From: Russula earlei | Taxonomy: Eukaryota > Basidiomycota > Agaricomycetes > Russulales > Russulaceae | Length of the DNA stretch: 64,000 bases | Direction: 5' to 3' | Assembly: GCA_025769875.1 (NCBI GenBank) | Contig: JAGFNK010000211.1 | Span: 20,955 to 84,954 of the forward strand | In this document: in pieces, positions 20,995 through 31,265 of the stretch | Layout: the number at the start of each line of letters is the position of its first letter | Numbering within the stretch: the first letter of the stretch is position 1 | Notes under the pieces: generated by a model | The model's input: only the letters and a program-made list of their open reading frames with translations | Database searches by the model: none | Told to the model about the DNA's origin: nothing | Made by a program: the position numbers and the translations under genes

Positions 20995-23543
20995 ATGCCC
21001 TCTACTTCCTCATTCCCATATCATTGCTCACAAATGTCCCAAACTCCCACTAATGAAATCGTTCCCCAATCTGACCTCTCTGGTGCAGAGGGGCCACTTG
21101 AAATCACCACCCTGATGCTTCCCTCCTCGCCTTCTTCCAAGGAATGGATGAACATAGCACTGGAGAAGGAGAAGCAGACATGCATTCCCTTGAATTTGGA
21201 CCCCCTGCTGACCAAGTCTTCATTCAGCCTGGGGACTGGGATGTAATGTCCCCTACCAGCACTCTTGACCAGGTCGCCCACCCTGGAGAGCCTTGGGTAC
21301 GATGGGATGCTGACAGACACCATACGGGGATTGATATCCCTGATGGTATGACTTGGGGCAACAAACTGGCCAGGTATGTGGCCTATGATGTTGCCTTTGG
21401 AGAGCCAAGAGTAAGGGGAAAGAATGGAGAAGGCCATGCAGACTATGGCGAGATCCTCCAGGCCACCCCTTGTTACAACCTCTATAACTATGGCCAAGAC
21501 AAACATGATTTGGACTGCTTTGACACAGAGAGGCAGTTCGAAGGGTGCTGGAGACAGACCCTCTACCTGCTAGGCGACTATGGGCTGCAGGCAGAGCTCT
21601 ACCACTTAGACCACCTCTACACCCAACAAGAAATGTTGGAAGCTAACTATATGGTGCTCAAAGAAGAGGAGAAGCAGCTGCGCTACAAGCTCGGCAAATA
21701 CCTAGCCGAGAAGCAAGGAGTAGAGAGAGGCAGGGCTGAAGCCAAGGAGAGAATGGCAGCAGCCAAAGTACACTCATGTTGCTGGGAGTTCATTGAAGCA
21801 GGCTGTAGCCAGGGAGAAACCCCTCCAGGTGTCTGGGCTGAAGAACTCCTCACCAACTACCGGGCTGGGCAGCCCATTCCACCTCTACCCATCTTTGTCC
21901 CTCAGCTGCCTTTGGCAGACATTGCTCAGGGGTATGCTACCTCTACCCCAGAACCAGTACCAGCCAGCCCCACACCTACGATGGTGCAAGGGTATTCAGA
22001 GGAGGAGGTTGACATCCTCCAAACCATGTCCAGTATGTGCCTTCGAGGAGGAGCAGGATCGGAAGTGTTACGAACCAAGGCCAGGTCCTGGCCGTAGATT
22101 GTCCTATTTCACTCAAGAGAGACCTCTCTCACTTTGCATTGCTGACTCCCTTCCATTTTCTGGGCTATCCCTCCTGCGGTACAAGATATCACTATTGCAA
22201 AGGCACTATAACACGACCAGGCACCCGTTTCCTAATCGGGTAATCATCGCGTGGCAGCCACATGGCCACCCAGCCACCAAGGACCCGAAACAGCGGCACA
22301 AACTCTTAGAAACTGTTGCATAAATCATCTGACGTCATCAAGGCTCCAATGACATCATGGCTGACTGAGCGACTCCACAGCGACCTCATAGGCTCACTAA
22401 GCGCTCCACAGTGACATCATAATGATGTCATTGCTCCACAATGATCAGGAATGCGCTCAGTAAGCCTGAAACTTGACACAAGCAAGTTTATGCCTCTGTA
22501 GTCCTATTGGATGGTACCAAAGAGTCTAGAATAGTCCCAGTTCTTTGTAATTGACCCTGTACACTGTATATAAGCCCCAATGAAGCATGGCAGTCATCAG
22601 ACTGTCCATTTGTGATACTCTCATCCTCCTGGGTACTCCCCCGCGACCACTCAGTTTAAAGTCTACTCTCGTCTTCAAGGTACTCTTCAACGACCGCCTT
22701 GTTTAAAGCCCCCTTGCTACACTGGCCTCTAGCCTTCACCTTTGTCTCTTGCAACACCTACCAGTCCCCATCTGGTACCTCCTTGTCGTTTGGCTCGTCC
22801 TCCTGTTCAACGTCGCCTTCGCCACGTACCATCTGTTCCGACCCTTGCCCACCTGCTCCTGAGTCCTTAGTGATCAGCAGTATGTGTAGTGACAGGAAGC
22901 ATCACCAAACCCTTCTCCCCAAAGCTCTATCTATTACCATTCCTATAGCAGCAGTGGAGAAGCGTCTACTGCGATGGCTGAATTTATTCCAGAGCCTCAG
23001 CAACTGAACATGATAGAAGGGAGGAGGAAGAGGAACTGATGCAAGTACTGTGGTGAGGTAGGACATTTTAATGAGTACTGTCCACTGCCCCACCAGTATT
23101 GCCACGACCAGCTGGCAGTAGATGCTGCCTCACATTGCCTAGTGCCTCCCTATCATCGCTCCTATGCACCCGTCAGATCATGCCCTTTCCACTGAGGATG
23201 GGAACTGGCACAACCAAGCAGGAAGAGGAAGTCTGACCAGGAGAGGGAGGACATTGCTAACCCATGCATCCTGCAGGTAGCAAAAGGAGAAGGATCCAGG
23301 ACCTTTCAAGAACCTTTCACTACAACCCCTCTCTGCTCTGACACACCTCCTGTCAGGAGGTTACCTAGGGACTCTGACAGACTCCCACAGATCATGTCTC
23401 CTTCAGCCATCACTGAGGAGTCAGAGGCGATAGTGGCCTCAGCATTGGCTGCCTATGAGGCAGCAGAAGAAGGCCGATACACCTTCACTGCATCACCTCC
23501 TCCCCTTGACAATGATGGCATTGACCCCACCACTCAATTCTAG
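20995..23543 (+). pseudogene. Third gypsy frame: coiled-coil plus zinc-knuckle protein of unknown role
   Basis: It starts 3 nt after the pol TGA (ATG 20995, same frame as the chromodomain), shifts frame between about 21066 and 21144, then runs from 21144 to the solo LTR at 22066. With that LTR and one duplication ignored, the same frame continues to TAG 23541-23543, just before the purine tract, with only two TGA stops (about 23038 and 23194). It encodes roughly 520-570 residues: an acidic N-terminus, a Tyr/Asp-rich middle, a probable coiled coil (LKEEEKQLRYKLGKYLAEKQ), a Pro-rich linker, then CKYCGEVGHFNEYC, a perfect Cys-x2-Cys-x4-His-x4-Cys knuckle. I do not recognise the family. The position resembles an env or accessory slot, but I see no signal peptide or membrane segment. 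An RNA-binding accessory or a C-terminal Pol extension are options. Confidence 0.7.
22066..22894 (+). mobile_element. Solo LTR, family A (829 bp), TSD GGAAG
   Basis: It runs TGTTACGAAC to TAGTGACA with perfect GGAAG at 22061-22065 and 22895-22899. It interrupts the third gypsy frame in phase: the codons on either side rejoin without shift. It carries TATATAAGCCCC near 22567 and matches 343-1170 in reverse. Confidence 0.95.
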
Positions 23544-23571
23544 AATCATTGGTGCATGGGACCACCAATCT

Positions 23572-23584
23572 GAAGGAGGGGTAA
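23572..23584 (+). promoter_or_regulatory. Polypurine tract of the gypsy element
   Basis: GAAGGAGGGGTAA immediately precedes the 3' LTR and is the likely plus-strand primer. Confidence 0.65.
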
Positions 23585-24594
23585 TGTTACCGAGTGGTTT
23601 GGGGTCTGGAAGATGCTGGAACACCTGAACTAAGGACTGCACTGTTTGTATCATGCATGCGTCAGATCTTGATTATTTATGTTTGTTAATATTGTGTTCG
23701 GAACGTGTTGATCATATCTTGTTGAACCGGAACCCGAACGGATCAAAAAAGGCGAAGACCTTCATACAAGGTTCAAGATCCGCTCATAGATGTTACATGT
23801 TAGACAGACTTTAGTATATGTGCTTATGGCAATAGGGTTACGCACACTATGCTATCTATCACAAGATGCAGCCTTATGCTGCATCTAGAACGTTTCCACA
23901 TCACACGTCACTGAATGGGCGATATAGTGGACACCTGTAGTCACCTCTTTTGGACTTAGGAACAGCCCTGGGTCATAGAGGTATAAATACCATACATGTA
24001 GACAAGTATACATATCACTCTACACCCCAATATCACTTGAGCATTAGCACAACCTCTAAGGTGGGTTGCTTGGCCTGTTAGCTGCGCTCTATGCTGCGCA
24101 ACATATCTTTCTGAAGATGTATTGAAGAAGCAATGAGTAGCATTGCTTCTGTCCCAGATGTTCCTGTACCACCACGTACGTTGCTTCCTTGATTAGGAAA
24201 GTACTTATGACACCGAGATTGCTACTAGGGAAGCACTTAATGCTTCCAGCACCAAGATTGTTTACATAGAAGCAACCTCACTTCTATGAGCTGTGTTTTG
24301 CTTCTATAGCACCGACCAGTACTACAGTCACACAAACCTTATCCCTGTAGGGCTATATAAGGCCCCCAGTTGTAACAGTTGAGCCCTAAGCTCAACTTAG
24401 TTTGCCAATCCCAAACAGTTGACTCCTACCCCGTCTGCAGAGCCCCTCTCATCTTGTTGCCATACTCCAGAAGGATCTAACACTCCTTCCCCTCCACAAA
24501 GTATTGCTTGCTTGACTCAAGCATATCTGCATTGGTAGGACACGTTCATACCCACGACCATTGATCTTATTTAAGGCACTTTGGAGCCTTAACA
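23585..24594 (+). repeat. Gypsy 3' LTR, split by a solo LTR
   Basis: 23585-23719 and 24104-24594 together make 621 bp once the family D insertion and one duplication copy are removed. It ends CCTTAACA followed by the target duplication ATTTG. Confidence 0.95.
23720..24103 (+). mobile_element. Solo LTR, family D (384 bp), TSD TATCT
   Basis: It runs TGTTGAACCG to CTGCGCAACA with TATCT at 23715-23719 and 24104-24108. It is inserted inside the gypsy 3' LTR, hence younger than the gypsy insertion. Confidence 0.95.
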
Positions 24595-24640
24595 ATTTGC
24601 AAATTTGCATGTTGTGATTGCATATTCGTGTGTGAAGTTA

Positions 24641-25088
24641 GATGTCCACATACTCAGAGTTGACTCGGGAGTCAGTACTTGGCTTTGTTCGGGATTTTCC
24701 CTCCATCATCTTTTTCCATGTATGCATGCGTTTTTCTCTCGCCTTCTTTTTTTTAATCCCCTCCTCTCTCCATACCTCTCTTGTTCGGTACCCCCATCAT
24801 ACATGCAGACCCACTCAGCCTCTGATTCTTCTGTGGGAGAAAGTCAAGCAGATGGTAACACCACATGGACAACTAAGGATGAAGTGGCCAAAAAACTTTC
24901 AAAGTGTTGCGTTGTCCATCCCATCATTTCCCTCCCCAATGCCCAATCAACAACTGGTAAAGAAGCAAAAGCGATGCCAACAACTTGTGGTCCTCTTGCA
25001 TATGTCAACTCTTGTCTTGCTTTGCTGTGAAGCATATATACAACTCCTCCAAGCCATCTGTCCTTGTTGTATTCCATATCACACATCA
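24641..25088 (+). other. Harbinger interior, possible SANT/Myb-like scrap
   Basis: An open frame reaching 25030 contains MQTHSASDSSVGESQ and then TTWTTKDEVAK. The Trp-Thr-Thr/Lys-Asp-Glu phrase resembles the start of the SANT/Myb-like second protein of Harbinger transposons. The rest of that domain is absent. Weak evidence. Confidence 0.3.
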
Positions 25089-25608
25089 TGTTAAGGCTCC
25101 AAAGTGCCTTAAATACGATCAATGGTCGCGTCTATAAACGCGTCCTACCAATGCAGATATGCTTGAGTCAAGCAAGCAATACTCGTGGAGGGGAAGGAGT
25201 GTTAGATCCTTCTAGAGTATGACAACAAGATGAAAGGGGCTCTGCAGACGGGGTAGGAGTCAACTGTTTGGGATTGGCAAACTAAGTTGAGCTTAAGGCT
25301 CAACTGTTTCTACTGGAGGCTTTATATAGCCCTACAGGGATAAGGTTCATGCTACTGTAGTACTGGTTGGTGCTATAGAAGCAAAAGGCAGCTCATAGAA
25401 GCGAGGTTGCTTCTATGTAAACGATCTCGGTGCTGGAAGCATTAAGTGCTTCCCCAATCAAGGAATCGACGTATGTGGCGGTACAGGAACATCTGGGAGA
25501 GAAGCAATGCTACTCATTGCTTCTTCAGTACATCTTGCATAATGGAAACAGTGCAGTCTATAGTTCAGGTGTTCTGGCATCTTCCGGACCCCAAACCACT
25601 TGGTAACA
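25089..25608 (-). mobile_element. Solo LTR, gypsy family C, internally deleted (520 bp), TSD CATCA
   Basis: It runs TGTTAAGGCT to CTTGGTAACA in reverse orientation with CATCA at 25084-25088 and 25609-25613. About 100 bp are missing relative to the 620-bp family. It is inserted just upstream of the Harbinger transposase. Confidence 0.93.
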
Positions 25609-25613
25609 CATCA

Positions 25614-26777
25614 GCATTAACTGGGGCTGCATGGGTTCATGAACTACTCACTGGCCATCCAGAGTGCATTCAAAGCAAGCTTGGAGTACATAAACATGTC
25701 TTTGACACCCTCTGGTGGACCATCCAAAACCTCGGTGTTGCCTCATCATGACATGTCCTAATTGAAGAACAAATCACCATCTTCCTCTATACTGCTGTTA
25801 CAGGGCTGTCATCAACTCATGTTGGAGAGTGTTTCCAGCAGTCACCCCGCACCATTTCAAATTACATATCACTTGGGTTTCTTCACACTTGTTCTGACAG
25901 GCAGTTAGGTATTTTAAAAAAATTCTTGGAGTTCTCTCAAGCCCCCCCTTCTATACCACATTTGTGCAGCTCGCTGACACCAATTCACCCCCTCGCCCCT
26001 TTATCTGAAGTAACCCCAAGCTCTATCCATATCTCAAGGATGCCCTAGGCACTGTCAATGGCACACATATTAAGTGTTCTGCCACTGCTGACAAGCATGA
26101 CATGGCAAGGAACTGCAAAGGAGTAATCACACAGAACTGCCTTGTGGCATGTTCTTTCGACCTCTGCTTCACCTATGTCCTGACTGGTTGGGAGGGTTCC
26201 ACTGCTGATGCGACACTCTTCCTTGATGCATGAACTTCTGATTTTTTTATCCCAAGTGGAAAGTATTATCTTGGCAATGGAGGCTTTGCCTCATCAGATG
26301 TACTTCTCACCCCTTATTGAGGCGTGCAGTACCATCTCACCAAATGGAGTTGTGCTAACACAAGGTAATGTTTCTTGTCTCCTGAGTTTTCTCACTGACA
26401 TTTGTCCCAGGCCATGCACGTGTGAGGAGTTGTTCAATCTGCATCATGCACACCCTTGCAATGTCATAGAACGCATCTTTGGAATCCTCAAGCGACGGTT
26501 CCAATTACTCAATCGTCCCCTTAACTATAACATGTCAATTCAGGTGTGCATTCCAGCTGCGCTTGCAGCACTGCACAATTTTATTTGTGAGTATGATCCT
26601 AGGGAGATTTCTGCCTTCAATGATGTGGCTGAGCTCCACATGGGCTCTCAAGATGAGGAGGAGGCTGGTGAACTTGCTGAAGGCCCAGTGACACAGCATG
26701 AGAGGGAGCGAGTGAATTGCAGGCAAGACAGAATTGCTGGTGACATGTGGGAGCAATATGTGAGAATGAGAATTTGA
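25614..26777 (+). pseudogene. PIF/Harbinger transposase, broken
   Basis: The frames together give a DDE_4-type (HARBI1-like) transposase, which cuts and pastes the element with a partner DNA-binding protein. An N-terminal helix region (TIFLYTAVTGLSS, ECFQQSPRTISNY) comes first. The catalytic block follows, then GWEGSTADATLFLDA with the second Asp, and CNVIERIFGILKRRF with the catalytic Glu, ending LAALHNFICEYDP and an acidic tail. The first catalytic Asp, normally in a DGTHI motif, is Asn here (NGTHI, codon AAT at 26057-26059). Stops and frameshifts occur between 25750 and 26230. The last open frame is 26208-26777. Inactive. Confidence 0.85.
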
Positions 26778-27132
26778 AGGGCGCATGTTGACTAGCATAG
26801 AATTGAATTTCATGTATGTACAAACTATGCCCTCCACATCACCACATTGCCATCTGGCCGACACGATGTAAATTCTTTTTTTACAAATCATGTGTTACCT
26901 CACACGAATATGCACACACATGAATATGCAATCACAACAAGCAAATTTGCAAATCTGGTGGGAAAGAGCTCATAATTATAATTAAAGAAACTCATATTAG
27001 TTAATCAAGTTATCGTTCATCATGCCTGTGACTCCTGTCACCCCCGGAAAATACTGAAATTGAGTTCAAGTTCAAGATTCAAGAATTCTCGGTTGGTAAA
27101 TGGGGCCTAAGCATCAGTCATGAGATCAGTAA

Positions 27133-27686
27133 GGCCCCTTTTACCAACCGAGAATTCTTGAATCTTGAACTTGAACTTGGATTTCGGGATTTTTACAGGA
27201 GTGACAGGAATGACAGGTGTGATGTAAGTGACATAATAAACTAATATGAGTCTATTTCAAATATGAGTTATTTTCCGGTGTGATTTGCTGGGTTTACATG
27301 TGATATGTAAAATATTTTTTCTAACCCTTCCTTCCACTCCTTCCAAGTGGGGTATTGCAAGCATGTCATAAGGCAGAATATGTGTCACCAATGTGTGGGT
27401 GCACATCTTTGTGCAAATTTTGTATGTGCAGCTCTGGTGAAAATGGGGCTGCAAGCACCCAGATGTTGAGCTCGAGTTGGACTGCTCGACTCCGAGTTTG
27501 ATGCTGACACATCATGTGTAACCCCAAATATGTGAGTATGCAAATGACAACAAAAAAAAATGCATATTAATTTATTATATACATCATATCACTTAGATCA
27601 CCTCTGTCACTCCTGTCACTCCCGGAAAATCCCGAAATCCAAGTTCAAGTTCAAGATTCAAGAATTCTCGGTTGGTAAAAGGGGCC
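27133..27686. mobile_element. Harbinger-type MITE (554 bp), TSD TAA
   Basis: Terminal inverted repeats of about 110 bp start GGCCCCTTTTACCAACCGAG and match those of the neighbouring 14282-27107 transposon. TAA duplications lie at 27130-27132 and 27687-27689. It has no coding capacity. It sits only 25 bp from the larger element, inside the same family E LTR. Confidence 0.92.
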
Positions 27687-27903
27687 TAAGCAATAACAAA
27701 GGCTGAGTCAGTCAGTGAGTCATCAAATGAGTAAGCAAGCATAGGTAAGCAGTCAATCAAGAAATCAACTCAAGTTCCTAACAGATAAGGTTCTTGCTAC
27801 TGTAAGTTCTAATAGGTACTGTAAGTAGCAAAGATAGCTTCTGAAAGCAATGGTTGCTTTCACTGTAAATGATCTCAGTGTTGGAAGCAATAAGTGCTTC
27901 CAT

Positions 27904-28135
27904 CACTGGTTAGGAAATCAACTTATGTGAATAACAGAATTCATTATTTTGATACAAAATTGTAGCAAACAATTTGTGAAGATTCATGTTAGATTTTGTT
28001 ATAATAGATTCCTGTTACAAAATGATGAAATACATAAACAGTATTGACAAGATTTTAGAACATACATTATGTTACAAAAATTGTAAATTATTGTAAGATT
28101 TTGTGTGAAACAATATTGTGAAAATTTTGTTGCTC
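27904..28135 (+). repeat. Fragment of the palindromic element
   Basis: From CACTGGTTAGGAAATCAACT it parallels the first about 230 bp of the left arm of 48080-49672 (GTAGCAAACAATTTGTGAA, ATGATGAAATA, TATTGACAAGATTTTAG). It is more diverged, and only one arm is present. Confidence 0.8.
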
Positions 28136-28554
28136 ATTAAGTAATTGATTTCATCAAGCCAAGCTAGTGAGTCATGTGGAATGGTGGTTAATGTGCCATA
28201 TTTTGGCTTGGACTCCAGCATCTCCCAACATGTGTGTGACTGAGGTAAGGAGGAAATTGAATATGTGGAGAGAGAAATCTGAGATGTCAGCTACAAGAAC
28301 ATCAGGGTATCCTTCTTCACCTTCTGCAAGGGGGCCAGGGTAGAGGTTATAGTTAGGGTGTGTGTGTAGGGGTTCTCTGAAGACCAACTTGTCCTTCCCT
28401 TGCAACCCCATTTGAATGGTTCTTCTGCTCCCAGGTTTCCACCCCCACCCCATCAAATATATTTGGCTGGGATGAGTTCATGCCAGTTGTTTGGGATAGT
28501 GATGTGGATGAGGTGTTGGCCAGGATTAGTGCTATTGCTGGCAGTCTTTGACAT
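28136..28554. other. No gene seen
   Basis: Short minus-strand open frames (28172-28456, 28353-28619) have no motif. This is the left flank of the MULE. Confidence 0.4.
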
Positions 28555-28848
28555 TTCGCGGTGGGTTGAATTAGCATAAAAGGCAATTGTGTCAGCAAGA
28601 GAATTGGGACTTCAATCACATGTTAACAGATGTAATTTAGTTATATAAGTGTGTTAATAATAAGATAACTCCTTACTATTTTCCCCTACCAAAAAAAAAA
28701 AGAAATGCAATCTCGTTTCCAATTGATTAGCATGCCATCCGCATAATCCACCCATTCCGGCCCAAGCACCCCTTTTACGACACAATGTTTTCAGATCACT
28801 GCCCATTCTGGAAAGAGGGGAGGACTCAATTATGACCGGGAGCATGGT

Positions 28849-30453
28849 GGATACCCCATGGAATGGCCAACAGCAGCTGATTTCAATGCGTGGCGCTGGC
28901 AAGAAGAATTGGCTCACTCGATTGAATTGATTCCATCCAGCACTGACCATGGGCAGGGATGGACAAAGAAGGTTTTCATCTGCTCCCACCAACTATCCAG
29001 GGGAGCTTTGAGTTATGTAAAGAAGCACCCCAATCACACACAGAGATCCAAGATCAAGAAGATGGGTTGCCATTGCTGAATAGTCATCAAGCCTTATGCG
29101 GATGTGCCTACCATTCTTGGACAATATGCAAGCGAGCATTCCCATGAAATTGAAATTCTAATCTCACTTACACATGAATGTCACACATAGTGCGTGATAA
29201 AATTAAATTCATGCTGTCAAAGAAGGTTGATCCACGGGAAATAGTAAGTGCCTGTATTGAATTTATTTTATTTTTATTCACTAACTTAAAAATGGAAAGG
29301 TACACAATATTCAGGATTCATTGCCCAATGGCAGCCAAAATTGATTCATCTTGCTCTGGGATGTAAGCCACATGGCCCGGGAAATGGAAGATGAGAGTAT
29401 CAGACTGCATCCAGAGGATGCTATCTCCACCAGGCTCTGGGTGGACAGATTTACAGATCAAAAACAAATGTTTTTTACAAAGACAGGCTGCACAGTGCCC
29501 CATCTCAATCAAATCTGCAGGAGGATGCATATGTATTATGCATCCAGACCCCTTTCCAAATGGAGGCATTCCGCTGCCTTGGGAATGGCTTCATCAGTAT
29601 CGATGCAACTCATAATATTACTCAATATCTGGACTTCTTATTATTTACCATGATCATGCACAATCACTGGGGACATGGTGCGTAATATTTACTAAATGTC
29701 AATTTAGTGTGCTTACCTTTTCTGGATAGGTGTGCCTGTTGCCTGGATGCTGGCATCCAATGGAACAAAGGACACAATATCCTTTTTTGTCCATTGGGTC
29801 AGGGATGCCAGTCTGGCTATCCAGCCATCTATTATTATGACAGATCATGATGCCACGCAGATTGCTGCCCTCAAGATTGCCTATCCGGGAAGTTGGATAT
29901 GGCTTTGCAAGTGGCACATGTTGCGTGCAATGTGATCACACTTCAATGCTCACAATTTTCCTGATCTGTGGGATAAGATCAAGAGATGGGTACATACAGA
30001 TGATCAGGCCGACTTTCTACAAATATGGGAGGAGATCTCCACTGATCCTCAGGTTCCATAAACTTTTGTGAACTATCTTGGGTCTCAATGGATGCCTGTG
30101 GTGCATATGTGGTCCATGGCTTACAGGAAAAATTGACATATCTTTGAGGAAGGGGACACCAACATGTTGATCAAAGTGTATGTGATCCTTCCGATCTAAA
30201 GATAAGATGACTCAATCTTTTTAGATATCATCATGTCCTCAAATCACATTGGCTTGACGGCAAGTGCAATCAGTGGATTGATCAAATATTATTTGTTCTA
30301 GTGCATCACATGGTGCCATATTACCAAAACAGGCATGAATGGCAGAATGTCGGGCTCGATGGTCGGGACCTGGTGGCTGACAGGCGTCATATAATTTTCA
30401 CCTGTGCCAAGAGCATCTCACAAGATTCAATCTTGCAATTCAATGAGACAAGT
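28849..30453 (+). pseudogene. MULE transposase, N-terminal and catalytic part
   Basis: Following the frames from about 28849 gives a FAR1-like zinc/DNA-binding start (KKVFICSHQLSRG, then YASEHSHEIE). The MULE catalytic domain follows: SIDATHNITQY (Asp, about 29600), VPVAWMLASNG, MTDHDATQIAAL (second Asp) and WLCKWHMLRAM (the Cys-x-x-His MULE signature). A TGA follows the GCHC segment and several other stops and shifts occur, so it is dead. The frame breaks off at ...QFNETS (about 30453), where the insert begins. The continuation is at 39928. The enzyme would cut the MULE ends in the nucleus. Confidence 0.82.
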
Positions 30454-30608
30454 TGTAATTTCATGCCTACAGCATGGCTTGCAAGCTGCACTTCATGCCT
30501 ACAGCATGGCTTGTGAGCAAGCTTGCAAACCATCCTCCAGCACTTCATAGCAGCTTGCAAGCCATGCCTTAGGCATGAAATTAAAACTTGTCAGGGGCTG
30601 CGCCCCTG
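30446..30608. repeat. Inverted repeats and GC-rich hairpin at the left end of the insert
   Basis: GACAAGTTGTAATTTCATGC (30446 on) is repeated inverted at about 30571-30592, with GCATGGCTTGCAAGCTGC phrases between. Next to it is a perfect GC hairpin CAGGGGC-TGC-GCCCCTG (30592-30608). In the minus orientation of the Helitron gene this is the 3' end, where such a hairpin is expected. I do not see a clean CTRR terminus. Confidence 0.65.
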
Positions 30609-31265
30609 AACCCCTGCCATCGCCCGGGTGTAATCGCTCAGGTGTAGTCCTTTTTTGTTTAAAGCCTCTTTGCATAATCCCTTTTTTGCTTAAACAGAAA
30701 GTAATCAACTCATCACTATCTATAATCATTTTTGCTTCATAAACAGAGAGGAGATCCATTCTTTGTTGCAGCTTCAAAAATATATCTCTACATGGTAAAG
30801 CAGATCAAACAATACATACACTGAACACACATCTTGTTATAGTAACACTTCACTATATACTATATTCTTAGTGGAAGCCTCCCTCTTCTCTTCCTCCCAA
30901 ATCACCTTGATGTTGGAGACAGAGGTCACCCTTGACACCCCAACATAAAATTGCCCATGTGTGAACACTGGCTTTCTTAAATCCAACCCAACATGCTTCA
31001 GTGTTTGCCCTTGTGACTTGTTGATGGTCATGGCAAAGCATGCCCTCACAGGGAATTGCCTCCTTGTGAAATTGAAAGCAACTTGATCCTCTGTTGGTTG
31101 GCAAGGGATCCTTGGGATGAAGACCTTCTCACTTGCATGCTCCCCTGTTATCAGCTCAACTTCTAGCACCCTGTTGCTAGACCTCCTCAAGATCCCTCTG
31201 CTCCCATTGCAGACACCATGTCTGGCATCCAAGTTCCTCAGCACCATCACAGGACAGCCCACCTT

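Larger units (their letters stand above)
14456..24594 (+). mobile_element. Ty3/gypsy chromovirus, three open-frame regions, TSD ATTTG
   Basis: The 5' LTR 14456-15075 and 3' LTR 23585-24594 (interrupted) flank gag, pol and an extra third frame. Perfect ATTTG duplications lie at 14451-14455 and 24595-24599. Domain order protease-RT-RNase H-integrase-chromodomain places it among Ty3/gypsy chromoviruses. Three solo LTRs are inserted in it (17786, 22066, 23720); subtracting them with one duplication each gives about 8.5 kb. A purine tract GAAGGAGGGG (23572-23581) precedes the 3' LTR. I see no conventional tRNA-binding site after the 5' LTR, so priming is unresolved. Confidence 0.97.
14282..27107 (+). 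mobile_element. PIF/Harbinger DNA transposon carrying a gypsy insertion; TSD TAA
   Basis: Long terminal inverted repeats begin GGCCCCATTTACCAACC and pair with 26910-27107. They are flanked by the 3-bp duplication TAA (14279-14281, 27108-27110), as expected for PIF/Harbinger. The left repeat is interrupted at 14455 by the gypsy element and resumes at 24600-24640 (inverse of about 26910-26955), so each repeat is roughly 200 bp. The interior holds a transposase pseudogene and a possible SANT-like scrap. Without the insertions the transposon would be about 2.2 kb. Confidence 0.9.
13895..27783 (-). mobile_element. Family E LTR, interrupted by the Harbinger nest; TSD GATAA
   Basis: It begins TGTTAAGATT and ends TTCCTAACA with GATAA on both sides (13890-13894 and 27784-27788). 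The two LTR parts, 13895-14281 and 27687-27783, correspond to the 535-bp LTR at 53217-53751 in reverse. The middle contains a Harbinger transposon and its MITE relative. No retroelement interior belongs to it, so before the later insertions it was a solo LTR. Confidence 0.85.
13648..27903 (-). mobile_element. Outermost LTR of the nest: diverged family C relative
   Basis: 13648-13894 (TGTTAAGGCTCC...GGGATAA) and 27789-27903 (GGTTCTTGCTACTG...AAGTGCTTCC) are successive parts of one minus-strand LTR related to the gypsy LTR (compare 25089-25450). Everything between is inserted. The right part is cut off where the palindrome-related repeat begins at 27904, so its terminus is lost. Confidence 0.7.

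Noticed and set aside
21144..22097. Treating the third gypsy frame as an envelope gene
   Set aside because: No signal peptide, no hydrophobic membrane span and a zinc knuckle at the C-terminus argue against an envelope protein.
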